Below, in pieces: positions 1-6,985 of a DNA stretch of 12,768 nt; position 1 is the first letter of the stretch, and every line of letters begins with the position of its first letter. The position numbers were made by a program, and so were the translations under genes. Where the stretch lies: NCBI GenBank assembly GCA_021828715.1, contig JAJZDF010000004.1, positions 1 to 12,768 of the forward strand, given 5' to 3'. The stretch is from Thermoplasmata archaeon. GTDB lineage: Archaea; Thermoplasmatota; Thermoplasmata; Lutacidiplasmatales; UBA184. Below the pieces are notes generated by a model. It was not told the origin of the DNA. It saw nothing but the letters and a program-made list of their open reading frames with translations, and ran no database searches.

Positions 1-1140
1 TTCGAGGGCCCTCCGGTAGAGCACCACGTCCTCGAGCGCGGGCTCGCAGAACTTGGCGGTGAGGAAGAGCACCCCCTGCGCCTTCGCCGCATCGACGCGT
101 GCGAGGATGGCGGCCGCCTTGGTGGTCGGGGTGCTCCGGACCCCGATATCGACGGGCGTCCGGACGTACGACGTGGCGAGGCTCTCGAGAGGATCGGCTC
201 CCGGTTCGATGCGCGGGCACCAGCGGTGCAGCATCTGGAGCTCGTCCCCGACCACGTAGCAACCGACGTCTTCGATGAGCTGCAGGAGCTCGAGGGTCGG
301 CTGCTCGCAGAACGGTCCGATGACGATCACCCGGATCGCGTCCTTGTTCTTCCGTTCCCTGGCTTCGAGCTCGGCTAGTGCGCGCCGGAGCAGCGGGATA
401 TGGACCTCCCGGGGGAGGAGGCCCCCGAGCCGGAGCAGAAGATAATACTCCACCAAGCTCACCTTCCACGGCGCGTCCCGCTTCAAGGTCGCAAGCGCAT
501 CGACGAGGGCCCGTTGTTCGTTGAAGAGCTCGAGTGAAGCCCGCAAGTCCTCTTGGGAGAAGGGGCGACCGGCCACACGTTCGAGCTTCTCGATCAGCCG
601 GCGGTACTCCGCCACCAGGAACGGAATCGTGGCTGGGGACGAGAAATTCTGTGGTAGGTGGAGCATGTGGGAGGGTCGCTGCGGCAGGATCCGGGAAAAG
701 ATCCCCTCGAGGTTGCGACTCACGTCACAAATGTAGGGAAAGACGAATGCATCGAAGGGGTCGAGGAGACCCGTGAGGGCCATTTCAAGCGTGGATTTCG
801 AGATCGAGCAGAGGAACGAACCCAGCGATGCGTCGGCGCGGCTGATCTCGAGGTTCTCCCCGCCCCCCTGCATGGCGACCGGCAGCATGGCGAAGGAATG
901 GACGAGCTCCTGAGGTGTATAGACGGGGAAGCACCCGACGGCCTTCCCGCCGGATTTCCGCCACGCCCGGACGGTGGGATAGGTGGGATCGGCGAGAACC
1001 TCTTGAGCGAGGCGCACTATTTGCTCCACGGATTCTGCGCGCGTGAACTCGCGGAAGTCCGGCGAGAGTTCGACTCCGGGAACGGTCTCGACGGCCGGCA
1101 ACTCTGCTGGCTCCGGCCGGATGTGCAGGAGTTCGGGCAC
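1..1140 (-). CDS. bcrC: Benzoyl-CoA reductase subunit C-like (2-hydroxyacyl-CoA dehydratase D family), partial
   Basis: Catalytic-half subunit of an ATP-dependent aryl-CoA reductase. With BcrB it should hold the [4Fe-4S] cluster and the substrate site where benzoyl-CoA is reduced to the cyclic diene. 380 residues are visible and the frame is open through base 1; the family is usually about 380-400 residues, so only a short C-terminal tail is missing. Family features seen: a GCFPVYTPQELVHSF segment (69-83) near the N-terminus, FPYICDVSRN (134-143, Cys138), GPFCEQP (275-281, Cys278) and TAKFCEP (361-367, Cys365); these three Cys are the likely cluster or active-site cysteines. The GTG start at 1140 was chosen because a GGGAGG Shine-Dalgarno lies about seven bases upstream and because it follows the bcrD stop by two bases. 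It is the last visible gene of the five-gene operon. A paralogous 2-hydroxyacyl-CoA dehydratase subunit is the alternative, made less likely by the two activator subunits and Oah next door. Confidence 0.85.
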   Translation of the reverse strand, partial: MPELLHIRPEPAELPAVETVPGVELSPDFREFTRAESVEQIVRLAQEVLADPTYPTVRAWRKSGGKAVGCFPVYTPQELVHSFAMLPVAMQGGGENLEISRADASLGSFLCSISKSTLEMALTGLLDPFDAFVFPYICDVSRNLEGIFSRILPQRPSHMLHLPQNFSSPATIPFLVAEYRRLIEKLERVAGRPFSQEDLRASLELFNEQRALVDALATLKRDAPWKVSLVEYYLLLRLGGLLPREVHIPLLRRALAELEARERKNKDAIRVIVIGPFCEQPTLELLQLIEDVGCYVVGDELQMLHRWCPRIEPGADPLESLATSYVRTPVDIGVRSTPTTKAAAILARVDAAKAQGVLFLTAKFCEPALEDVVLYRRALE

Positions 1141-1142
1141 GC

Positions 1143-1952
1143 CTAGCCTCCCGTGGCTGTCGGAGCTTGGGCAAGCTTCAGGAGGCGCGAGTGGCCCAGG
1201 ATCGCACTGCCAAGGGCCGCGGCATAGTACGCATCGGGCGCGACGTTGATCTCCATGCCGACGGTGTCGTGGAGCGCTTTCACCATCCCGACGTCGCGGA
1301 CCAGGCCGCCGACGAGCGTCACCTCCGGCTGGATCCCCACGTACCGCATGAGGGAGTACGCGCGCTGGGAAAGGGAGAGAAAGACGCCCATCAAGATGTC
1401 CGGCAGCGGTACGCCCTCCGCGACGTTGTTGATGATCTCGGTCTCCGCGAGCACCGCGCAGACGCTCGAGATGAGCTTCGGGTGCTGCGACGCCAGGGCC
1501 CTGGGACCCATCTCTTCCAGCGGCACCTGAAGGTACTTCGAGCACCGCTCGACGAAGCGGCCCGCCCCCGCGGCGCACTTTTCGTTCATCTTGAACTTGA
1601 GGACCTTCCCGGTCTCGGAGATCGACATCGTCCGAGAGGCTTGCGTACCGACATCGACGACCAACCGGGTCTTGGGAAAGAGGAAAACCGCGCCGCGGGC
1701 GGAGGAGGTGAAGTCGCTGACCTGCAGGTTCCGTTCGGGGATCGTGTACCGACCGAATCCCGTGGTGCAAAGGTAGTCGACCTCGGCGGGAGCGATGTTC
1801 GCCGCCTCCCCCAACTCCTCCACCACCCGGCGAGATGCTTGGACCGGGCTCCCCCGCGCCGGAAGCGATGCGGTCGCGAGGATTCGCCGACCGTCCTCGA
1901 GCAGCACCCCCTTGACGGTTCCGGCACCGAGGTCGAGGCCGCCCGTGATCAC
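1143..1952 (-). CDS. bcrD: Benzoyl-CoA reductase ATPase subunit D-like (BadF/BadG/BcrA/BcrD family)
   Basis: One of two actin-fold (ASKHA) ATPase subunits that couple ATP hydrolysis to low-potential electron transfer into the BcrBC half. 269 residues. The phosphate-1 loop is GLDLGAGTVKG (5-15). Cluster cysteines are in NEKCAAGAGRF (Cys126) and SSVCAVLAETE (Cys165), which in this family ligate a [4Fe-4S] cluster shared between the two ATPase subunits. The segment corresponding to the GGQD motif reads GTQA (102-105), unlike the canonical neighbour subunit, and CAVLAETE.IN resembles known BcrD proteins more than BcrA; this is why I assign it as D. The GTG start at 1952 overlaps the bcrA stop by four bases (GTGA), indicating translational coupling. 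The A/D assignment is a judgement from motifs; the family assignment is firm. Confidence 0.85.
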   Translation of the reverse strand: MITGGLDLGAGTVKGVLLEDGRRILATASLPARGSPVQASRRVVEELGEAANIAPAEVDYLCTTGFGRYTIPERNLQVSDFTSSARGAVFLFPKTRLVVDVGTQASRTMSISETGKVLKFKMNEKCAAGAGRFVERCSKYLQVPLEEMGPRALASQHPKLISSVCAVLAETEIINNVAEGVPLPDILMGVFLSLSQRAYSLMRYVGIQPEVTLVGGLVRDVGMVKALHDTVGMEINVAPDAYYAAALGSAILGHSRLLKLAQAPTATGG

Positions 1953-2743
1953 GAGGCACCTGCCGAGAGCCGTTCGCGGCCGTGGAGTGCCGCCCCGAGT
2001 GCCCCCAGGTATTGGGAGAGCGGGCTCACGTTGACGGGGGCCCCGAGTCGCTGATGGAGGGCCCGGACCATCCCCTGGTTCTGGGAGACGCCCCCGGTGA
2101 ACGTGATTTCGGGCTCCACCCCGACTCGTTGCATCAAGGAGAGCGTCCGCATCGCGATGCTGGCGTGCAGTCCCGCGAGGATGTCCTTCGGATCCTTGCC
2201 CCGCGAGACGTACGACGTGACCTCCGATTCCGCGAACACCGTGCAAGTGCTCGTCACCTTGACCGCCCGCCGGGCCTGGAGGGAGAGCGGCCCAATCTCG
2301 CTCACATCGTACCCCAGCGCGTTGGCGCATACGTCCAGGAATCGCCCGGTTCCGGCGGCGCACTTGTCGTTCATGGCGAAGTCGACGACCTCGCCCCGTT
2401 CGTTAGTTCGGATCGCCTTCGTATCCTGGCCCCCGATGTCGACCACCAGCCGAGTTCCGGGAAAGAGGAAGTTCGCCCCCCGTGCGTGGCACGAAATCTC
2501 CGTGACCACGAGCTGGCCGAAGTACACTTTGTACCGGCCGTACCCCGTGCCGGTGACGAACGATACCTCGGACCGGGAGAGGTGGGCATCGGCGAGCGCC
2601 GCCTCGAGGGCACGCTCCGCGTCCTTCACAATGTCGATACCGACCGCTCCCAGGGACTTGCCGAGGATCCGAGAATCGTCGCCCAGGACGACGCACTTCG
2701 CCGTGGTCGAGCCGATGTCCACTCCCGCCACGATGCCGCTCAT
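1949..2743 (-). CDS. bcrA: Benzoyl-CoA reductase ATPase subunit A-like (BadF/BadG/BcrA/BcrD family)
   Basis: Second activator ATPase subunit; with BcrD it should form the ATP-binding heterodimer with a bridging [4Fe-4S] cluster that drives electrons from reduced ferredoxin to BcrBC. 264 residues. Canonical motifs are all present: GVDIGSTTAKC (7-17), a VDIGGQDTKAI phosphate-2 region (101-111), NDKCAAGTGRF (Cys128), TCTVFAESE (Cys167) and a C-terminal TGGVSQN adenosine motif (216-222). It lacks the long extra N-terminal part of the 49 kDa Thauera BcrA and is close in length to BcrD, more like the short subunits of Azoarcus-type (Bzd) reductases or HgdC-type activators. The ATG at 2743 overlaps the bcrB stop (ATGA). 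A 2-hydroxyglutaryl-CoA dehydratase activator is the alternative, but those are normally single-gene homodimers and here two different copies sit in tandem. Confidence 0.85.
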   Translation of the reverse strand: MSGIVAGVDIGSTTAKCVVLGDDSRILGKSLGAVGIDIVKDAERALEAALADAHLSRSEVSFVTGTGYGRYKVYFGQLVVTEISCHARGANFLFPGTRLVVDIGGQDTKAIRTNERGEVVDFAMNDKCAAGTGRFLDVCANALGYDVSEIGPLSLQARRAVKVTSTCTVFAESEVTSYVSRGKDPKDILAGLHASIAMRTLSLMQRVGVEPEITFTGGVSQNQGMVRALHQRLGAPVNVSPLSQYLGALGAALHGRERLSAGAS

Positions 2744-4044
2744 GCGGAGGCTGCTCTCGCGGTGGCCGCGACCGCTCGTCGCTGTTCGAGGGACTCGAAA
2801 AACGCGTCCATCCGGTTCTTGATCTGGGCGGGCGAGAAGTACCGGGGATCCTGATGGTCGGATTCGATGTACAGCGTCGGCAACCCTTGCTCGTGGATCA
2901 GCCAGTCTCGCAGGTCTCCTTGGCCCGCCGTAAACGAACGACACGACTTGATGCCGTGGATGATGGCCGCGTCGACCTGGTACTCTTTCACGTAGTCGGC
3001 AATGATCTGCCGACGCAACGGCCAGGACTGGTTCACATAGGCGCCGAGGCTGTACTCTGCGATGCTTTCGAACGGCCGCGCGGGGTCGTGCCGGAATCCG
3101 CGGTCAAAGAGCCCGCCGACCTTCGGGTAGGTGGCCACGACGGAGACCGCTCCCCACTTCCGGAAGAAATCCCAGAAGGTCCGGTAGTTGGTGTAGGGCG
3201 GAACTCCCTCTACGAGGACGCGATACTTTTCCTCGGGCAAGGGAAGATTTCCCTCCCTCACTCGGGCTCGTACCTCCTCGTTCACCACGCCGTAGAAGTC
3301 GGCGGCTTCCCGAGTTCCCCGGAGCACGTTGATCGGGAACATGTAGAAAATCGACTCGAAGTAGGCCTCGATGGGCGAGGGCCGCAACCGACCGGCCCGG
3401 AGGAACTCGACCCATCCGTCTTCCGCCCGGCGAGACTCGGCCAGAATCCGCTTGAGCTCGTCCATGTCGAACGCACGACCGGTACGTTTCTCGAGAAGAT
3501 GGACCAGTTCCCAGAGTTGGCTCACCAGGTAGTCGACGTCCTCCTTGCGGGGAGCCTCCTCCCGCATGTACGGCACGTCGAACATGAACAGCGGGGCGCC
3601 GTACGACTCGGCGAGGGCCTCCCACCACTTCACGTAAATGTAGCAGCCGGAGAAGCTGCACACGAGAAGATCCGGGCGCGGGATCTGGCCGAACGAGGTC
3701 TTCCCGCCGAGGTCCTGGAGGCCGAGGTCGTTCTTCACATAGCCGCAAACATCGAGCCCGTACCCCATCGACTCGGCGTGCAGGATGTTGTCGAGCGACT
3801 GGTGTTTGATCGCGCAGTTGAGCGCCACGATCTCCGGGAAGACGACATCGTACCCGAACGCACGGACGATTTCGGCGAGGTTCCCTCCGACCAGCATGTA
3901 GGCCACCGGCCGATGCGGTTTCTCGCTCGGCGCGAGGCCGCTGTAGTATTCCTCCACGAGCTTGCGCTGAAGGCCGCGGGCGTCGCGCAGGAAGGCGGAC
4001 GGAACCTCGCCTGGGTTGGCGAGCGTGGACACGGCTTCCGACAC
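2740..4044 (-). CDS. bcrB: Benzoyl-CoA reductase subunit B-like (2-hydroxyacyl-CoA dehydratase B/D family)
   Basis: Large catalytic-half subunit, partner of BcrC in two-electron reduction of the aromatic ring of benzoyl-CoA or a related aryl-CoA. 434 residues, matching the length of Thauera BcrB (about 435). Recognised family segments in order: LVGGNLAEIVRAFGYDVVFPE (about 51-71), GLDVCGYVKND (Cys100), CSFSGCYIYVKWWE (Cys129, Cys134), RPSPIEAYF (221-229), EEKYRVLVEG.PP (271-283), KVGGLFDRGFRHDP (308-321), GIKSCRSFTAGQ (Cys368) and DPRYFSPAQIKNR (399-411). The Cys100/Cys134/Cys368 set matches the conserved cysteines of this family. The start is GTG at 4044, four bases after the oah stop, without an obvious strong Shine-Dalgarno. 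The similarity to BcrB across the whole length is high enough that this is the best anchor for calling the operon a class I aryl-CoA reductase. Confidence 0.88.
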   Translation of the reverse strand: MSEAVSTLANPGEVPSAFLRDARGLQRKLVEEYYSGLAPSEKPHRPVAYMLVGGNLAEIVRAFGYDVVFPEIVALNCAIKHQSLDNILHAESMGYGLDVCGYVKNDLGLQDLGGKTSFGQIPRPDLLVCSFSGCYIYVKWWEALAESYGAPLFMFDVPYMREEAPRKEDVDYLVSQLWELVHLLEKRTGRAFDMDELKRILAESRRAEDGWVEFLRAGRLRPSPIEAYFESIFYMFPINVLRGTREAADFYGVVNEEVRARVREGNLPLPEEKYRVLVEGVPPYTNYRTFWDFFRKWGAVSVVATYPKVGGLFDRGFRHDPARPFESIAEYSLGAYVNQSWPLRRQIIADYVKEYQVDAAIIHGIKSCRSFTAGQGDLRDWLIHEQGLPTLYIESDHQDPRYFSPAQIKNRMDAFFESLEQRRAVAATARAASA

Positions 4045-4048
4045 CGGC

Positions 4049-5158
4049 TCAGCCCCCGAGAGCGGATAGGGACGGGAGGGGGGCTCCGCAACGTCCGCAG
4101 AAGTCGAAGTCGTCCGGGAGCCCTCGGGCCCCGCAACTCGGGCAGTTGCGCTGCGGACGACCGAAGAGATACTCGCCGCCCTTTCCCTCTGCGAGGCGGC
4201 GTCGGAGACCCGCCACGTCGGGACGCCGCTTGTCCACGAAGGCCTTCATCCCCTCGTGGGTTTCCCGATTGGTGAAGTGGAGGGAAAGCCACTCGCGGCC
4301 GTGTCCGATGGTACTGTGCCAAGAGAGCTCCTTCCAGAAGTTCACCTGTTGCTTGGTGTACCGTAGGCACTCGGGGAACATTCCGAGGAGGCGCTGGCTG
4401 AGTTCGGCGACCGCGGAGTCCAGGGGTGTCAGATCGATCTCGTAGCCCTTCAATCCCTTCTGCGCGAGGTTGACCTCTTCCGCGGAAGGATGATCGAGGA
4501 GGTCCGGGCCATGTCGGACGGTAGGGGCGACTAGGTTGACAAGGCCCCAGTCCAGCGCCTTGCGGGCAGGTATGCGCTCGTTAAGGAACAGCATGCTGCG
4601 CGCCCGACGATCCCCGACAACGAGAGGGAGCCACTGCGTGGCGCCGCCGCATGCCACGGAGCCGACGCCCACGCCCACTTGCCCGAGATAGGCATGGGAC
4701 GCGGCGACCGACAGGTCGCACGCCAGGTGGAGTTCGTTTCCCCCGCCCACCGTCATGCCGTTCAGACGGGCAATGGTCGGCTTGCCGCACCGCAAGAGCG
4801 CTTCGACCGCGCCCTGGAACAGGCCCATGTACTTCCAATAATCTCGGGGGCGCTGGGTGTACCGGTCGGCGTACTCGCTGACGTCGCCCCCCGTACAGAA
4901 CGCGCGGGTTCCCGCCCCCGTGAGAACGATCACGCCCACCGCATCGTCGAAGGAGGCGTCTTCGACCGCGCGGGAAAGTTCCCGCAGCGTACTCGTGGCG
5001 TAGGCATTGTACACCTGGGGTCGATTGATGGTGATCTCCGCAACGCCTTCGTGCTTCTTGTAGATCAGGTCCCGGAAATCGATCGCCTCCGAGGCAATCG
5101 GCGCGAGCACGTCCCGTTCGGTAGGGGAGACGACCTGCTTCGAGCGCGCTCTCGCCAT
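4049..5158 (-). CDS. oah: 6-oxocyclohex-1-ene-1-carbonyl-CoA hydrolase-like crotonase with C-terminal zinc ribbon
   Basis: Ring-opening hydrolase of anaerobic benzoyl-CoA degradation (Oah/BamA, crotonase superfamily), which turns 6-oxocyclohexene-carbonyl-CoA into 3-hydroxypimelyl-CoA. 369 residues. Diagnostic features: INRPQVYNAY (44-53), FCTGGDVSEYADRY (87-100), YWKYMGLF (107-114), LRCGKPTIARLNGM (122-135), VGGGNELHLACD (137-148), GGATQWLPLVVG (171-182), EIDLTPLD.AV (240-250) and LLGMFPECL (257-265). Glu142 matches the first crotonase Glu, while the second (the E of GQPE in hydratases) is replaced within GQVGVGVGS (159-167), as expected for Oah rather than a hydratase. Unusual is a C-terminal zinc ribbon, CPSC (339-342) and CGRC (354-357), absent from bacterial Oah as far as I know. 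The ATG at 5158 was chosen as the first in-frame start after the divergent intergenic region; the homology begins near residue 30. First gene of the bcr operon. Confidence 0.78.
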   Translation of the reverse strand: MARARSKQVVSPTERDVLAPIASEAIDFRDLIYKKHEGVAEITINRPQVYNAYATSTLRELSRAVEDASFDDAVGVIVLTGAGTRAFCTGGDVSEYADRYTQRPRDYWKYMGLFQGAVEALLRCGKPTIARLNGMTVGGGNELHLACDLSVAASHAYLGQVGVGVGSVACGGATQWLPLVVGDRRARSMLFLNERIPARKALDWGLVNLVAPTVRHGPDLLDHPSAEEVNLAQKGLKGYEIDLTPLDSAVAELSQRLLGMFPECLRYTKQQVNFWKELSWHSTIGHGREWLSLHFTNRETHEGMKAFVDKRRPDVAGLRRRLAEGKGGEYLFGRPQRNCPSCGARGLPDDFDFCGRCGAPLPSLSALGG

Positions 5159-5281
5159 TCCATCCCGTCCAGGCGAGGGATGCGGGTCGCGGGTGATGCG
5201 AGTTATCCCGTACCGGTTAGGGGTCCCCGCACCGGAGTTCCCCGCCGCCAAGCCAATGAAGCCACGCGGGATGCCGAGTCG
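5159..5281. promoter_or_regulatory. Divergent intergenic region between oah and the enoyl-CoA hydratase gene
   Basis: This 123-base gap separates the bcr operon from the divergent hydratase gene and must hold promoters for both. Reading toward oah, a weak TATA-like stretch (GGATAACT) lies at about 5202-5209, which would give a 5' leader of roughly 20 bases. Reading toward the hydratase, a weak CAATGAA at 5254-5260 is centred about 26 bases before the ATG and could mark a leaderless transcript. Neither is a convincing box, and I see no clear inverted-repeat operator. Confidence 0.35.
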
Positions 5282-6073
5282 ATGTCCGTGCACTTCGAAG
5301 TTGATGACCATGTCGCCTGGGTGACCCTGGACCGTCCAGCGGCGCTGAACGCCATCGATCCGGAGTCCCACGCCGCGCTCGTACAGGCGTGGGAGCGCTA
5401 TCGGGATGACGCGAATCTCCGAGTGGCGGTGCTCACGGGAGCAGGGAACAAGGCGTTCTGCGCTGGAGTCGACCTCAAACGGATGGGAGAATTCTATCAG
5501 AGCGTCCCGGCGGAACAGCGAGTGGAGGTCTGGAATCGTTTGCCGGGGATCGGTGGGCTCACTCGCAATCTCGAGGTTGGAAAGCCGGTGATCGCCGCCG
5601 TGAATGGTGTCTGTCTGGGTGGGGGACTGGAATTGGCCCTGGCCTGCGACATCCGCCTGGCCAGCTCGAACGCAACCTTCGGCTTGCCGGAGGTCCGATG
5701 GGCGATCATTCCTGGACAGGGTGGGACTCAGCGACTCCCGCGGGCCGTGCCCCCCGCGGTGGCGCTCGAAATGATCCTTACCGGGAAGCCGATCGACTCC
5801 GCACGGGCAGAAGCCATCGGACTGGTCAACCGGGTCTACCCCCCATCCCGCTTGCGCGAGGAAGCCCTGACCATGGCCCAGTCAATCGTCGCGCTCCCCC
5901 CCCGAGCGGTCCGGGCGGCCCTCATGGCAGTCCACCGAGGTCTCGCCCTGCCGCTCACCGAGGGCCTGCGGCTCGAGCAGGAGCTGGCCAACCCTCTTCG
6001 AGACAGCCCCGACAACCGTGAAGCCCGGGCGGCGTTCCGAGAGAAACGTCCGCCCCGCTGGACCGATGCCTGA
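5282..6073 (+). CDS. Enoyl-CoA hydratase/isomerase (crotonase family)
   Basis: Hydrates trans-2-enoyl-CoA to 3-hydroxyacyl-CoA, probably in beta-oxidation of acyl-CoA intermediates such as those after ring opening. 263 residues, the normal length for a monofunctional hydratase. Motifs: VTLDRPAALNAID (14-26), FCAGVDLKRM (59-68, oxyanion-hole region), NGVCLGGGLELALACDIR (108-125) and FGLPEVRWAIIPGQGGTQRLPR (from 133). Both catalytic glutamates of classical hydratases are present (Glu117 and Glu137), so activity is expected. The frame stays open far upstream, but family homology starts at the ATG at 5282 and the upstream sequence is antisense to oah. It is transcribed away from the bcr operon, sharing a 123-base gap. 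It is not a good match to cyclohexadiene-carbonyl-CoA hydratase (Dch) as I remember that family, so a general or 2,3-didehydropimelyl-CoA hydratase is more likely. Confidence 0.85.
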   Translation: MSVHFEVDDHVAWVTLDRPAALNAIDPESHAALVQAWERYRDDANLRVAVLTGAGNKAFCAGVDLKRMGEFYQSVPAEQRVEVWNRLPGIGGLTRNLEVGKPVIAAVNGVCLGGGLELALACDIRLASSNATFGLPEVRWAIIPGQGGTQRLPRAVPPAVALEMILTGKPIDSARAEAIGLVNRVYPPSRLREEALTMAQSIVALPPRAVRAALMAVHRGLALPLTEGLRLEQELANPLRDSPDNREARAAFREKRPPRWTDA

Positions 6074-6139
6074 ACCTTTTCGGACTTCCCGTATCGGACC
6101 GGAAGATGGTAAGGGCTCCACTCGCTGGCCGGGCTGACG

Positions 6140-6920
6140 CTGGACCCGTAGCGGTTTCCGGCAGCGCTCCGAGCTTGTCGACGACTACCCTACAGAAGGG
6201 GCGCTCCTGCTTCGCGCACTTCCGTCCCACCGTCACGAGCCCCTCGGGCACCCACGCGCCCCGGGGGGGTCCGTCGACCTCCCCAGATCTTGCGATGCAC
6301 CTACGCGACCCTCACCTCCCGCTCCGCCCCGTGGGAGTTCCATGAGGTCCCGGGCTCCCGCCCGAACGTGAACAGCATTTCCGGGCGTTGACCCAGTTCG
6401 TCGGCGATCCGCATCGCCACCACGTCCCTCCACTCCCGTCCCAAAGATCGACCCATCGGCCGCGCTGCCCGAGCCTCCCGACGCGCGCGAACGACCACCG
6501 ACGCCTGCGGATGCCGCTCCGTCCGCCGCACCCCTTTGGAAGGCGCGCACGAGTGCCCGGTGCCCATCGGAGGAACTCCGCCGGCGGACGTGCTGCCCGG
6601 TGGAACGTCGGTTGCTCCCCCTTCCCGAACCCTCGGGATCGGATAGTGGCCCACCTCCACCTTCTGCGGCCACCGGTTCCCCCGGACTGGATCGAGCGGA
6701 TAATCCGTTCTCGTGATCGCGTCCCACGGGTCCCCCGGGTCGTGCTCGAGGGTCCCACCGGAGCCCTCGAGCATCTCCAGCACCGCGTCCCGTCCTCGCT
6801 TCGGCGCGATCTGGTAGACGGTCGCCGCGAGGTGCGGGTCGACCCCTGTCCACCGGTTTGCCTCCGAGATCTGGAAGGAAGTCTCGTCGGCGCAAACCAC
6901 CGCCGCCCAGGCGGGGAGTT
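6140..6920 (-). pseudogene. Decayed IS66-like DDE transposase (C-terminal half)
   Basis: Remnant of a transposase. Reading the minus strand from about 6920, the text contains VVCADETSFQ (first catalytic Asp), a diverged second-Asp region, a Q/K..VE segment, and LFTFGREPGTSWNSHGAERE, which matches the IS66-family LFTFLREPGV..TNNAAER signature with the catalytic Glu. An in-frame TAG at 6301-6303 interrupts this, after which VHRKIWGGRR continues in the same frame. A one-base slip within the G7 run at 6263-6269 is then needed to reach GAWVPEGLVTVGRKC and its downstream text, ending near 6144. The N-terminal half (DNA-binding part) is absent. A GTAAGGG sequence at 6109-6115 resembles an IS66-type end (GTAAG) but no partner repeat was found at the other side. 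The family name is from motif memory; ISH10-like or other IS66 relatives are possible. Confidence 0.7.
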
Positions 6921-6956
6921 GATAAATTCGACAGGCACTGAAAATTAGGCATCCCC

Positions 6957-6964
6957 TTAAATTA
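6957..6964 (+). promoter_or_regulatory. Archaeal TATA-like box for the DtxR-like regulator gene
   Basis: TTAAATTA sits in an AT-rich island within very GC-rich DNA. Its centre is about 26 bases upstream of the ATG at 6986, exactly where an archaeal TATA box would place transcription start on or next to the A of the ATG, predicting a leaderless mRNA. No purine-rich BRE is evident (the preceding bases are ATCCCC). No Shine-Dalgarno precedes the ATG, consistent with a leaderless message. Confidence 0.6.
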
Positions 6965-6985
6965 CTGCACGGCGCTCGAGCCGGC

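Noticed and set aside
1143..4044. Reading the genes as a 2-hydroxyglutaryl-type dehydratase with activator
   Set aside because: Two different activator-type ATPases in tandem, BcrB-like similarity over the full length and an adjacent Oah fit an aryl-CoA reductase better.
2854..4275. Plus-strand open frame of 473 codons opposite bcrB and the end of oah
   Set aside because: No recognisable motif; bcrB on the other strand has full-length family similarity.
4679..5281. In-frame upstream extension of the enoyl-CoA hydratase
   Set aside because: The extension is antisense to oah and has no crotonase features; homology starts at the ATG at 5282.
5282..6073. Assignment of the hydratase as cyclohexa-1,5-diene-carbonyl-CoA hydratase (Dch)
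   Set aside because: It has the classical hydratase pair of Glu and GGTQRLPR segment; the diverged N-terminal pattern I associate with Dch is not seen.
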